From: Paraburkholderia atlantica | Lineage (GTDB): Bacteria; Pseudomonadota; Gammaproteobacteria; Burkholderiales; Burkholderiaceae | DNA: 64,000 bases | Assembly: GCF_009362785.1 (NCBI RefSeq) | Contig: NZ_WHNQ01000012.1 | Location: 1-64,000 of the forward strand | Reading direction: 5' to 3' | Shown here: positions 15,782 to 25,382 of the stretch, in pieces | How positions within the stretch are numbered: position 1 is the first letter of the stretch | Layout: each line of letters begins with the position of its first letter | Program-made: the position numbers and the translations under genes | The notes under the pieces: model-generated | What the model saw: the letters and a program-made list of their open reading frames with translations, nothing else | The model's database searches: none | Told to the model about the DNA's origin: nothing

Positions 15782-17902
15782 ATGGCAGGTAAAGCGAATA
15801 CCCAGAAGCCCGCGGCCCAGGTAAACGGGCCAGCGCCGTCGAACGACGCGAAATCGAACGATCTCGAACGCAATCGCGTGAAACCGCAAGGCGAGGCGCT
15901 GAGAACCAATCAGGGCGTCAAGATCGCCGACAACCAGAACACGTTGCGTGCAGGGCCGCGCGGCCCGTCGCTGCTCGAAGATTTCATCATGCGTGAGAAG
16001 ATCACGCATTTCGATCACGAGCGCATTCCCGAACGGATCGTGCACGCGCGCGGCTCGGCCGCGCATGGCGTCTTCAAAGTCTACGAATCGATGCGCGAGT
16101 ACACCAAGGCCGCGTTTTTGCAGGACCCCGCCGCTGAGACGCCGGTCTACGTGCGTTTCTCGACCGTGCAAGGTCCGCGCGGATCGGCCGACACGGTGCG
16201 CGACGTGCGCGGCTTCGCGACGAAGTTCTACACGCAGGAAGGCAATTTCGATCTGGTCGGCAACAACATGCCGGTGTTCTTCATCCAGGACGCGATCAAG
16301 TTTCCCGATTTCGTGCACGCGGTGAAACCGGAAGCTCCGAATGAAATGCCGACTGGCGGGTCCGCGCACGACACGTTCTGGGACTTCGTTTCGCTCGTGC
16401 CCGAATCGGCTCACATGGTGTTGTGGACGATGTCGGACCGCGCGATCCCGCGCAGCTTTCGGACGATGGAAGGCTTTGGCGTCCACACGTTCCGCTTCGT
16501 CAATGCACAGGGCAAGGCGCGCTTCGTCAAGTTCCACTGGCGTCCGGTGCTCGGCTCGTATTCGCTGCTGTGGGATGAAGCGCAGAAGCTCGCCGGCAAG
16601 GACCCGGACTTTCACCGGCGCGACCTATGGGAAGCGATCGAGCGCGGCGATTATCCCGAGTACGAACTGGGCGTGCAGATCATCGAGGAAGCCGACGAGC
16701 ACAAGTTCGATTTCGATCTGCTCGATCCGACCAAGCTGATTCCTGAAGAGCTGGTGCCGGTGAAGATCATCGGCAAGATGACGCTCAATCGCAATCCGGA
16801 TAACTTCTTCGCGGAGACCGAACAGGCCGCCTTCCATCCGGGCCATATCGTGCCGGGCATCGATTTCACCAACGACCCGCTGCTGCAAGGGCGTTTGTTC
16901 TCATACACGGACACGCAGATCAGCCGCCTCGGCGGTCCGAACTTTCACGAGATTCCGATCAACCGGCCGGTCTGTCCGTCCGTGAACAATCAGCGCGATG
17001 CGATGCACCGACAGGCGATTCACGTCGGTCAGGCGTCATACGAACCGAACTCGTTGAACGACGGCTGGCCGAAAGAAACCGATCCGGGCGCCGAAGATGG
17101 CGGCTTCGGCAGCTATCAGGAACGCGTCGAGAGCACGAAGATTCGCGTGCGCAGCGACTCGTTCGCCGATCATTTCTCGCAGGCCGCGCTGTTCTACAAC
17201 AGCATGTCGCAGCCGGAGAAAGACCATATCGCGGCAGCCTATCAGTTCGAGCTCGGTAAGGTGACGAAGCCCGAGATTCGCGCGCGCCAGGTCAACGAGA
17301 TTCTCGCGAACTTCGACGCCGATCTCGCCGCGAAAGTCGCCGAAGGACTCGGCCTGCCGGCGCCGAAGAAGGGCACGGCGAGGCTGGTTGGGCCGAAGGC
17401 GTCGCCGGCGCTGAGTCTGCTCAATCGCGTGAAGCCCGGCATCAAGACCCGCAAGATCGCGTTGCTCGCCGCGCCCGGTTCCGATGCCGCGGCGATCAAA
17501 CAGCTGCAGCAGGCGCTCAAGGGCGAAGGCGCGACGCCGATGCTGATCGCACCGACGCTCGCCGGGATCGATGACCTCGCACCCGACGCGACGATCGCCG
17601 GGCTGCCGTCGGTGATGTTCGACGCGGTGATCGTCGTCGGCGGCGAGAAGGGGGCGAAGGCGCTGGCGCAATCGGGCGATGCGCGGCACTTCGTGCTCGA
17701 AGCGTTCAAGCATCTGAAGGCGATCGCGGCGCTCGGCGCGGGGCGCGATCTGCTCACGGCCGCGCAGTTGCCTGCGCAGCCGGACGGCGTCGTGACCGGC
17801 GAGGATTCGCAGTCCGCCGAGGTGTTGAAGGCGTTCATCAAGACCGCGGGGCAGCATCGTGTCTGGTCGCGCGCGGCGCAGGCGGAATCGGTGCCGGCTT
17901 GA
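15782..17902 (+). CDS. katE: Catalase, large-subunit HPII type
   Basis: 706 residues, the size of clade-2 catalases. The distal heme His lies in IVHARGSAAHG, the essential Asn in NNMPVFFIQDAIKFPDFVHA, and the proximal Tyr in QGRLFSYTDTQISRLG. About 150 C-terminal residues (from KIALLAAPGSDAAAI) form the flavodoxin-like, class-I-amidotransferase-like domain found only in large catalases. It splits H2O2 into water and O2. AAGGAG precedes the ATG. A strong terminator follows, so it is transcribed separately from the kinase operon downstream. Confidence 0.96.
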   Translation: MAGKANTQKPAAQVNGPAPSNDAKSNDLERNRVKPQGEALRTNQGVKIADNQNTLRAGPRGPSLLEDFIMREKITHFDHERIPERIVHARGSAAHGVFKVYESMREYTKAAFLQDPAAETPVYVRFSTVQGPRGSADTVRDVRGFATKFYTQEGNFDLVGNNMPVFFIQDAIKFPDFVHAVKPEAPNEMPTGGSAHDTFWDFVSLVPESAHMVLWTMSDRAIPRSFRTMEGFGVHTFRFVNAQGKARFVKFHWRPVLGSYSLLWDEAQKLAGKDPDFHRRDLWEAIERGDYPEYELGVQIIEEADEHKFDFDLLDPTKLIPEELVPVKIIGKMTLNRNPDNFFAETEQAAFHPGHIVPGIDFTNDPLLQGRLFSYTDTQISRLGGPNFHEIPINRPVCPSVNNQRDAMHRQAIHVGQASYEPNSLNDGWPKETDPGAEDGGFGSYQERVESTKIRVRSDSFADHFSQAALFYNSMSQPEKDHIAAAYQFELGKVTKPEIRARQVNEILANFDADLAAKVAEGLGLPAPKKGTARLVGPKASPALSLLNRVKPGIKTRKIALLAAPGSDAAAIKQLQQALKGEGATPMLIAPTLAGIDDLAPDATIAGLPSVMFDAVIVVGGEKGAKALAQSGDARHFVLEAFKHLKAIAALGAGRDLLTAAQLPAQPDGVVTGEDSQSAEVLKAFIKTAGQHRVWSRAAQAESVPA

Positions 17903-17958
17903 GCGGGCCGAGCAGGTTGCGTTGCTGCGCCGCCGCGTTAGCCGCTGAACGAGGCAGG

Positions 17959-17992
17959 AACCTGGCCGGTGCGAGCCGGCCAGGTTCTTTTT
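17959..17992 (+). terminator. Rho-independent terminator after katE
   Basis: A perfect 11-base stem, AACCTGGCCGG/CCGGCCAGGTT, with a six-base loop is followed by CTTTTT. It ends the katE transcript. Confidence 0.92.
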
Positions 17993-18170
17993 GCATTGCG
18001 CACCGCGTGCGACGCATCGCGCGATGCGTACCACGCTCTGCCCGGCAAGTCTCGACGAGCGGAGTTCCGTTACACGATGCGGGTCGTCCTTGTATGATGA
18101 CGGCGGTCGCTTCGCGGTACTCAATACCGTGCGCAGACCCGCAAAACATTCCGCATCGACCCGATTCGCC

Positions 18171-21100
18171 ATGCCACCTACAGAAAAAATGACCGCATCG
18201 CAGGCCGTCGATCAACTTCGTTTCCGCCGCATCCTTCGCCGCAATATCGCGCTGCCTTTGGGCGTCGGCCTCGTCACGATGGCGCTGTTCGTCGGCCTGA
18301 TCGCTTACCTCGTGTCGACGATGAGTTGGGCTGAGCACTCCGAGCGCGTGATCGGCGACGCCAACGAAATGCTGCGGCTCGCGGTCGATCGCGAATCGTC
18401 GATGCGCGGCTTCCTGATCACCGGTGACGAGAGTTTCCTCACGCCGTTTGAAAACGGCGGCCCGAAATTCAAGGCACAGCTCGAAACCCTGCAAAAGCAG
18501 CTCGCCGACAACCCGCTGCAAATCGCGCGGCTCAAGCAGATCGAGGCGCTGCAGCAACGTTGGACCCGCTTCGCCGAAGAGATCATCGACGCGCGCCGCC
18601 GCAACCTGGACTATGAGAGCGCGCTTGCAGCGGGGCGCGGCAAGATCGAATTCGACGAAATACGCCGCGAATTCGGCGAGTTTCTCGACGTCGAATTGCG
18701 CCTGCGCCAGCAGCGCGCCGAAGCGACGCGCAATGTGACGGCGACGCTGGTGGGGCTGTTCCTGCTGTTCAGCCTCGGCGTCAGCGGCCTGCTCGCATGG
18801 CGGGGTCGTCGCGAACTGCTGGACCTGTCAGAGACCTACGACAACGTGCTGCGTCGGCAGGCCGAGCAGACCACGCTGCTCGAGCAGCAGGTCTGGTTGC
18901 GCTCAGGCCAGCGCCTGCTCGCAGATAAGGTGGTCGGCCAGACGAGCGCGCCGCTCGTCGGCCGCGCGATGCTCGAATTCCTCGCCCAATATCTCGATGC
19001 GGTCGTCGCCGCGCTGTACGTGCGCGACCGGCAGAGCGGCACACTGCGCCGCATCGCCGCGTACGGGTATAGCCGTGACAGCGAGCAGACCGCTGCCCTG
19101 AGTTTCGAGGAGGGCGAAACGCTGGTCGGCCAGGCCGCGCGCTCGCACCGCACGCTGGTGCTGCGCGACGTGCCCGCCGATTATGTGCGGGTCGTGTCGG
19201 CGACGGGCAGCGGCGCGCCGCGCAATCTGCTGATCCTGCCGATCGACAACGACGGCCAGGTCAACGGCGTCATCGAAATGGGCTTCCTGCGCGAGGTGAC
19301 GCCGCGCGACGAGGAGTTCATGGAGCTGATCCGCCACAGCATGGGCGATTTTCTCGAAGCGGCGCTGTATCGCGAACGCCTGCAGGATGCGCTCGCCGAG
19401 ACGCAGCAGCTGAACGAGGAGTTGCAGGTCCAACAGGAGGAGTTGCGGGTCTCGAACGAAGGGCTCGAGGAACGCGGCCGCGCGCTGATGGAATCGCAAC
19501 GGCGCCTCGAAGCGCAGCAGGCCGAGCTCGAACAGACCAACGTGCAGCTCGAGGAATACGCGCAGCGGCTGGAGCGGCAGAAATCGGATCTGCTGCGCGC
19601 GCAGAACGACCTGGCGGCCAACGCTGAGCGCCTCGAACAGTCGAGCCGCTACAAGTCCGAGTTCCTCGCGAACATGTCGCATGAATTGCGCACGCCGCTG
19701 AACAGCTCGCTGATTCTCGCGAAGCTGCTGCAGCAGAATCGCAGCGGCAATCTGACCAACGAGCAGGTGCGCTACGCGGAGACGATCCACGCGTCGAACA
19801 GCGATCTGCTCGTGCTGATCAACGATATTCTCGACCTGTCGAAAGTCGAGGCGGGGCAGCTGACGGTCGAACCCGAAACGGTGTCGATCGAGGCGACGCT
19901 GCAATCGCTCGACGAAATGTTCCGGCCGATCGCGGCGACCAAGCACTTGCGGGTCGCCTTCGACAAGTTACCGGGCACCCCGGATACGTTCGTCACCGAC
20001 GGTCAGCGGCTCACGCAAATCCTGCGCAACCTGCTGTCGAACGCGGTGAAGTTCACCGAGCGCGGCGAGGTCACGCTCGAGGTCGCCAAGGTCGAGGACA
20101 ACGTGCTGCGCTTCGACGTGCGCGATTCCGGCATCGGCATTCCGGCCGACAAGCTCGACATGATCTTCGAGGCATTCCAGCAGGCCGATGGTTCGACGAG
20201 CCGTCAATATGGCGGCAGCGGTCTCGGGCTGTCGATTTCGCGCGAATTTTCGCGGCTGCTGGGCGGGCGCATTACCGTCGCGAGCGAAGTGGGCAAGGGC
20301 AGCGTGTTTTCGCTGTGGCTGCCGCTCGATGCGCGCGAGGCGCTCGTGGCCGCGGACGGCGCGATGAGCGCGGGCACGGGCACGGACATGGGCGCGCAGG
20401 CGACGGCGCAAGCGCCGCTGCTGCACACGCCGCTCGACGCCGCGCCCGCCGCGGTAATCTCGCCGGCGAATGGTCTGGCAAGCCGGGCGTCGCCCGACGC
20501 ATCGCGCGACACTTTGCTGCCCGGCACCGCCGAGCCCGCCGCTGCGCCGATTGCCGACGATCGCGACAATCGCACCCGCGCGGGCCGTCTGATCGTCGCG
20601 GTCGAAGACGATCCGCCATTCGCCGCGATTCTGCGCGATCTCGTGCACGAACTCGACTTCGACTTCGTGCACGCGTGCGACGCCGCCAGCGGCCTCGCGC
20701 TGGTGCGCGACATGCGGCCGGCCGCGGTGCTGCTCGATGTCGGTCTGCCGGACCGCTCGGGCCTCACGGTGCTCGAATGGCTGAAGAACGATCCGCTGAC
20801 GCGCCACATTCCGATTCATATCGTGTCGGCCACCGACCACGCCGACAAGGCGCTGCACCTCGGCGCGATCGGCTACACGCTGAAGCCGACCGCGCGCTCG
20901 ACGATGGAGGCCGCGATCCGCCGCCTCGAAGCGCGGCTGCAACAGCGCCTGAAGCGCGTGCTCGTGATCGAGGACGACGCGCCGATGCGTGCAAGCATCC
21001 GCGCGCTGCTGCAAAGCGAGAACACCGAGATCGTCGCGGTCGCGACGCTCGCCGACGCGTTCGAGCAACTGTCGACGGTGGCGTTCGACTGCGTCGTCAC

Positions 21101-21758
21101 CGATCTCGCGCTGCCCGACGGCACCGGCTACGATCTGCTCGAACGCCTCGCCGCCAACACCGCGCATGCATCGCTGCCGGTGATCGTCTACACGGGCCGC
21201 ATGCTGTCCGACGAAGAGGAGCACCGGCTGCGCCGCTATTCGAAGTCGATCATCATCAAGGGCGCGAAATCGCCGGAGCGTCTGCTCGATGAAGTCACGC
21301 TGTTCCTGCACAGCGTCGAGTCGTCGCTCGCGCCGGAGCAGCAGCGCATGCTGCGCACCGTGCGGCAACGCGACAATGCGTTCGAGGGTCGCACGATCCT
21401 GCTCGCCGAAGACGACGTGCGCAACATCTTTGCGCTGTCGCACGTGCTGGAACCGCTCGGCGCGAAGCTGCTGATCGCGCGCAACGGCCGCGAGGCGCTC
21501 GACGAACTGGAGAACGCACCAGAAGTGCATCTGGTGCTGATGGACGTGATGATGCCCGAGATGGACGGCCTGACCGCGATGGGCGAGATTCGCCGCGATC
21601 CGCGCTTCGCGCATCTGCCGATCATCGCGCTGACCGCGAAGGCGATGGCGAACGATCGCACGCGCTGCCTCGAAGCGGGCGCCGACGACTACGTGTCGAA
21701 ACCGATCGACGTCGACAAGCTCGTCGCGCTGTGCCGCGTGTGGCTGCGGCAGCGCTGA
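18171..21758 (+). CDS. CHASE3-GAF hybrid sensor histidine kinase with three receiver domains
   Basis: 1195 residues. Order: first membrane helix (about 25-48), CHASE3 sensor (about 50-185, with SMRGFLITGDESFLTPFE), second membrane helix (about 187-210), GAF (about 245-400), a Glu/Gln-rich coiled coil (about 400-500), HisKA with MSHELRTPLN (about 495-565), HATPase with DSGIGIP and GGSGLGLSI (about 610-730), then three REC domains (about 807-920, 929-1043, 1076-1193) with phospho-acceptor Asp in LLDVGLPD, VTDLALPD and LMDVMMPE. The start at 18171 is chosen because the membrane helix follows closely. It heads an operon with CheR, CheB and a second kinase. Confidence 0.93.
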   Translation: MPPTEKMTASQAVDQLRFRRILRRNIALPLGVGLVTMALFVGLIAYLVSTMSWAEHSERVIGDANEMLRLAVDRESSMRGFLITGDESFLTPFENGGPKFKAQLETLQKQLADNPLQIARLKQIEALQQRWTRFAEEIIDARRRNLDYESALAAGRGKIEFDEIRREFGEFLDVELRLRQQRAEATRNVTATLVGLFLLFSLGVSGLLAWRGRRELLDLSETYDNVLRRQAEQTTLLEQQVWLRSGQRLLADKVVGQTSAPLVGRAMLEFLAQYLDAVVAALYVRDRQSGTLRRIAAYGYSRDSEQTAALSFEEGETLVGQAARSHRTLVLRDVPADYVRVVSATGSGAPRNLLILPIDNDGQVNGVIEMGFLREVTPRDEEFMELIRHSMGDFLEAALYRERLQDALAETQQLNEELQVQQEELRVSNEGLEERGRALMESQRRLEAQQAELEQTNVQLEEYAQRLERQKSDLLRAQNDLAANAERLEQSSRYKSEFLANMSHELRTPLNSSLILAKLLQQNRSGNLTNEQVRYAETIHASNSDLLVLINDILDLSKVEAGQLTVEPETVSIEATLQSLDEMFRPIAATKHLRVAFDKLPGTPDTFVTDGQRLTQILRNLLSNAVKFTERGEVTLEVAKVEDNVLRFDVRDSGIGIPADKLDMIFEAFQQADGSTSRQYGGSGLGLSISREFSRLLGGRITVASEVGKGSVFSLWLPLDAREALVAADGAMSAGTGTDMGAQATAQAPLLHTPLDAAPAAVISPANGLASRASPDASRDTLLPGTAEPAAAPIADDRDNRTRAGRLIVAVEDDPPFAAILRDLVHELDFDFVHACDAASGLALVRDMRPAAVLLDVGLPDRSGLTVLEWLKNDPLTRHIPIHIVSATDHADKALHLGAIGYTLKPTARSTMEAAIRRLEARLQQRLKRVLVIEDDAPMRASIRALLQSENTEIVAVATLADAFEQLSTVAFDCVVTDLALPDGTGYDLLERLAANTAHASLPVIVYTGRMLSDEEEHRLRRYSKSIIIKGAKSPERLLDEVTLFLHSVESSLAPEQQRMLRTVRQRDNAFEGRTILLAEDDVRNIFALSHVLEPLGAKLLIARNGREALDELENAPEVHLVLMDVMMPEMDGLTAMGEIRRDPRFAHLPIIALTAKAMANDRTRCLEAGADDYVSKPIDVDKLVALCRVWLRQR

Positions 21759-21792
21759 CAGCGCGAGCGCAAGCACACAAGCGAGAAACGCG

Positions 21793-22638
21793 ATGAAACC
21801 GTCCGCATCTGACGTACCGCAGCGCCTCAGCGATTTCGACATCGAGCTGCGGCTGTTGCTCGAAGCGATCTATCTGAAGTATCAGCACGACTTTCGCCAC
21901 TACGCGATGTCGTCGCTGCGCCGCCGCCTCACGCAGGCGCTCGACGAATTCAACGTGGAGACGCTGTCGCAACTGCAGGACCGCATCATGCGCGACGGCA
22001 ACGAGTTTTCGCGGCTGTTCCGGTACCTGACGGTGCAGGTCAGCGACATGTTTCGCGATCCGTCGTATTTCCTCGCGCTGCGCGAACACGTGCTGCCGCG
22101 TCTGCGCACCTATCCGTCGATCAAGGTGTGGGTCGCCGGATGCAGCACCGGCGAGGAGCTGTGGTCGCTGAAGATCCTGTTCGACGAGGAGGGCCTCACC
22201 GAACGCACGCTGTTCTATGCGACCGACATCAACCCCGATGCGCTCGCGCGCGCGGAGGCGGGCATCTATGCGCTCGAACGCATCCAGGGCTTCACGCAGA
22301 ACTATCTGGCGGCGGGCGGCACGCGTTCGCTGTCGGACTACTATCATGCAGCGTATGGCGGCGCGCGCTTTGCCGGCTCGCTGAAAGAGCGCGTGGTGTT
22401 CGCCGATCACAGCCTGTCCACCGATGAAGTGTTCCTCGAAGCGCACCTGGTGTCGTGCCGCAACGTGCTGATCTATTTCGATCGCGGCTTGCAGGATCGC
22501 GCGTTGGGATTGTTCGAGAACGCGCTGGTGCGCCGCGGCTTTCTCGGCCTGGGCAGCAAGGAAAGCCTGCGGTTTTCGCGTCACTACCCGGCGTTCGACG
22601 AGTTCCGCGCGGCCGAACGCATTTATCAGAAGCGTTAG
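21793..22638 (+). CDS. CheR-type protein-glutamate methyltransferase
   Basis: 281 residues. The N-terminal helical domain contains YQHDFRHYAMSSLRRRL. The SAM-binding domain has VWVAGCSTGEELWSLKILF, FYATDINPDALARAEAGIY and LVSCRNVLIYFDRGLQD, all classic CheR blocks. It would methylate glutamates of a signalling protein using SAM. No chemoreceptor, CheA or CheW is encoded nearby, and the gene sits 34 bases after a hybrid kinase and 10 before a CheB domain, so its target is probably not a classical chemotaxis receptor. Confidence 0.92.
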   Translation: MKPSASDVPQRLSDFDIELRLLLEAIYLKYQHDFRHYAMSSLRRRLTQALDEFNVETLSQLQDRIMRDGNEFSRLFRYLTVQVSDMFRDPSYFLALREHVLPRLRTYPSIKVWVAGCSTGEELWSLKILFDEEGLTERTLFYATDINPDALARAEAGIYALERIQGFTQNYLAAGGTRSLSDYYHAAYGGARFAGSLKERVVFADHSLSTDEVFLEAHLVSCRNVLIYFDRGLQDRALGLFENALVRRGFLGLGSKESLRFSRHYPAFDEFRAAERIYQKR

Positions 22639-22648
22639 CGAGGTCGCG

Positions 22649-23293
22649 ATGCCATCCCCGAACGTTGAACCTGCGATGACTCCGACCGCCGATGCCGGCG
22701 GCGCCGCGCGCACGCACGCGCCGCGCGGTTACGAGCTGGTCGTGATCGGCGGGTCGGCGGGCGGCGTCGAAGTGCTCAACGTGCTGCTCGCCGCGTTGCC
22801 CGCGCGCTTCGGCGCGGCCGTGATGATCGTCACGCATCTGCCGCCCGATTCGCCGAGCTACCTGGTGCCGGCGCTCGCGCATCGCTGCGCGCTGCCGGTG
22901 CTCGAACCCGATGCGGGCGAACTGATCCTGCGCGGCCGCGTACACGTCGCGCCGCCCGGCTATCACATGCTCGTCGAAGTGGACCGCACGGTCGCGCTGT
23001 CGACCGATGCGGCGGTGCGCTTCTCGCGGCCGTCGATCGACGTGCTGTTCGAATCGGCAGCCGCGGTGTACGGCGAGCGGCTGCTCGCGATCCTGCTGTC
23101 CGGCGCCAACGACGACGGCGCGCTCGGCCTCGAATGCGTGCGCGCGCTGGGCGGCACCGCATGGGTGCAGGACCCCGCCAGCGCCGGTTCGGCGGAAATG
23201 CCGCGCGCGGCGATCGAGCGTGGCGCGGCCGATGCGATCTTCAACCCCAAAACCCTGGCGAAGCGCCTTGCCGCGCTGCCGACATCCCTCTAA
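22649..23293 (+). CDS. Stand-alone CheB-type methylesterase domain
   Basis: 214 residues with only the catalytic domain. The Ser-His-Asp triad is visible in IGGSAGGVE (Ser), VTHLPPDSPS (His) and LSGANDDGALG (Asp). The N-terminal receiver domain of chemotaxis CheB is absent, so activity is not controlled by its own phosphorylation. It would remove methyl groups or deamidate Gln on the CheR target. It is tightly packed (gaps of 10 and 9 bases) between CheR and a REC-kinase. Confidence 0.92.
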   Translation: MPSPNVEPAMTPTADAGGAARTHAPRGYELVVIGGSAGGVEVLNVLLAALPARFGAAVMIVTHLPPDSPSYLVPALAHRCALPVLEPDAGELILRGRVHVAPPGYHMLVEVDRTVALSTDAAVRFSRPSIDVLFESAAAVYGERLLAILLSGANDDGALGLECVRALGGTAWVQDPASAGSAEMPRAAIERGAADAIFNPKTLAKRLAALPTSL

Positions 23294-23302
23294 TCCGATG
23301 CC

Positions 23303-24430
23303 ATGACGAACTCACCTGTGAACATCCTGATCGTCGACGACATCGTCCACAACATCACCGCGCTCGAAGCATTGCTCGCGCGTCCCGACGTCGCGGTGCT
23401 GGTCGCCGACTCCGGCACCGCCGCGCTCGATCTGCTGCTCAAGCACGAAGTCGCGCTGGCGATTCTCGACGTCAACATGCCCGGCATGAACGGCTTCGAG
23501 CTGGCTGCGCTGATGCGCGGCAGCCCGCGCACCTCGCACGTACCGATCATCTTCCTGACCGCGACCGCGCAGGACGCGTCGCGCACGTTCCGCGGCTACG
23601 AGGCGGGCGCGGTCGACTTCCTTTACAAGCCGTTCGACCCGCGCATTCTGCAGTCGAAGGTCGACGTGTTCGTGCAACTGGAGCAGCAAAAGCGCCAGCT
23701 CGCCGCGCAACTGGTAACCACGCGCCAGATGCTCGAAGCGAACGAAATGCTGATGGCGGTGCTCAGTCACGACCTGCGCACGCCGCTCGGCGCGGTGCTG
23801 GCGTCGGCGGAGTACCTGATGCGCACGGCCGCCGACGAACAGGCCGCGACCGTCGCGGCGCGCGTGAAGAACAGCTCGCTGCGCATGGCGCGGATGGTCG
23901 ATCAGCTGCTGAACCTCGCGCGCCTGCAAGGCGGACGTCTGCCGTTGCAGCCGCGCTCGATCGAACTGGCGACGCTGTGCCGCTCGGTGATCGACGAATT
24001 CGCATCGCAAAAGAGCGGCAAGCAGATCGTGTTCACCTGCACCGGCAATACGGCCGGCGCGTGGGATACCGATCTCGTGTGGCAGGCGGTATCGAATCTG
24101 GTCAGCAATGCGCTGCATCATGGCGCGCCGGAGGGCGATATCGGCGTGGAGGTCGATGGCGAGGCCGAGGATTGCGTGCGCCTGAAGGTGTCCAATCGCG
24201 GCACGATTCCGGCCGACGTGTTTCCGCATCTGTTCAAGGCGTTCGTGTCGAACGGCAACGGCGCGCGCTCGCGCGAAGGGCTCGGGCTCGGTCTGCATAT
24301 CGTGCAGGAGATCGCGCGCATGCATGGCGGCGACGTCAGCGTCGTATCCAGCGACGAGGCCGGCACGACGTTTACGATCGAATTGCCGAGGGTGGTGGCG
24401 TTGCAGCGGGGGTCGTTTACCCGGCGATAA
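23303..24430 (+). CDS. REC-histidine kinase (response-regulator-coupled sensor kinase)
   Basis: 375 residues. The N-terminal receiver domain (about 6-125; DD pair in LIVDDIVHN, Asp in LAILDVNMPGMNG, Lys in FLYKPF) is followed by a short coiled coil. HisKA follows with VLSHDLRTPLGAVLASAEYL, then HATPase (SNLVSNALHHGAPEG, GLGLGLHIVQEI). It has no membrane segment, so it is cytoplasmic and its kinase is probably gated by phosphorylation of its own receiver, perhaps from the large hybrid kinase three genes upstream. Last gene of the four-gene operon. Confidence 0.92.
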   Translation: MTNSPVNILIVDDIVHNITALEALLARPDVAVLVADSGTAALDLLLKHEVALAILDVNMPGMNGFELAALMRGSPRTSHVPIIFLTATAQDASRTFRGYEAGAVDFLYKPFDPRILQSKVDVFVQLEQQKRQLAAQLVTTRQMLEANEMLMAVLSHDLRTPLGAVLASAEYLMRTAADEQAATVAARVKNSSLRMARMVDQLLNLARLQGGRLPLQPRSIELATLCRSVIDEFASQKSGKQIVFTCTGNTAGAWDTDLVWQAVSNLVSNALHHGAPEGDIGVEVDGEAEDCVRLKVSNRGTIPADVFPHLFKAFVSNGNGARSREGLGLGLHIVQEIARMHGGDVSVVSSDEAGTTFTIELPRVVALQRGSFTRR

Positions 24431-24533
24431 GGCGTCGCTGACGCGTCGATCACGCCGGCACACCTGCGCCGCATGCCCGCTGTGCTACGCTTGCCGCAAC
24501 CCAATCCACGCAGCGCAAGCACGAGTCCCCATC

Positions 24534-25358
24534 ATGCGTTCCTGGCGCCTCGCATCACCGCAGCGCAGCGGTCAGATCAGCACCGCGCGCGCCACCGACC
24601 TCGTCATGGCGATCTCCGACCCGGATGCCGACGCGCTCGCCGCGAGCATTCTGCAGACGGTTGGCGAGTCGTTGTCGCTGCCGGTCTCGCAGTGCACGAT
24701 CTTCGCGTATGAGTTCGACGCGCGGCCGCGTACGGTGTCGGCGGCAGATCATCGCGGCGGGCGTTTTCTGCGCGACGTCGCCGAACGCTACGCCGCGCAT
24801 TTTTATGCGCTGGACGGCAATCGCGCGATCATCGGCCAGACCCACGACAGGCGGCGCAGCGCTTCACGCGATGCGCTGGTGCTGCATCAGCAGCGCGGCG
24901 ACGAAATCGAAAACGACGCGTATCGCGCGGCCTGCTACGCGCAGCCGAACGTATCGGACCGGCTGTCGTTGCTGGTGCAGCCCGCGGATAGCGTGTGGCT
25001 GTCGATCAACCTGTACCGCGACGGCGCGTACGGCGTGTTCGCCCCCGGAGATCTGCAGCGGATCGAGAGCGTCGCGCCGCTGTTCGCGCATGCGGCGAAG
25101 GGCCATTACGCGCTGAACGGGCAGCATCAGCAGGGTAGCGGCGCGGCGATGCTCGCGCGCGTGCGGCGCGCATGTCCGACGCTGACGCCGCGCGAGCTCG
25201 ACGCGTTGCGTGGCACGCTCGAAGGCGCGAGCGCCGCCGAGATTGCCGCGCAGATGGGGGTGAAGCCGGCGAGCGTCGTCACGTATCAGAAGCGCGCGTA
25301 TGCGCGGCTGGGGATTTCGAATCAGCGGCAACTGTTCGCGCTGTGTATGCAGCCTTAG
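24534..25358 (+). CDS. LuxR-type helix-turn-helix regulator
   Basis: 274 residues. The last 65 form a LuxR/GerE helix-turn-helix (LTPRELDALRGTLEGASAAEIAAQMGVKPASVVTYQKRAYARLGI). The first 200 residues are an uncharacterised sensor-like domain; it is not an obvious receiver or an acyl-homoserine-lactone-binding domain. The ATG at 24534 is chosen; an in-frame start 210 bases upstream would run through the 3' end of the kinase gene. It lies 103 bases after the kinase and may be the output of that signalling operon, but no phosphorylatable domain supports a direct link. Confidence 0.82.
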   Translation: MRSWRLASPQRSGQISTARATDLVMAISDPDADALAASILQTVGESLSLPVSQCTIFAYEFDARPRTVSAADHRGGRFLRDVAERYAAHFYALDGNRAIIGQTHDRRRSASRDALVLHQQRGDEIENDAYRAACYAQPNVSDRLSLLVQPADSVWLSINLYRDGAYGVFAPGDLQRIESVAPLFAHAAKGHYALNGQHQQGSGAAMLARVRRACPTLTPRELDALRGTLEGASAAEIAAQMGVKPASVVTYQKRAYARLGISNQRQLFALCMQP

Positions 25359-25382
25359 CTGCGCGATGCGTCGCATCGCGCT

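Noticed and set aside
19968..21842. 624-codon minus-strand frame over the hybrid kinase
   Set aside because: Antisense to conserved kinase and receiver domains; composition is that of a complementary-strand frame.
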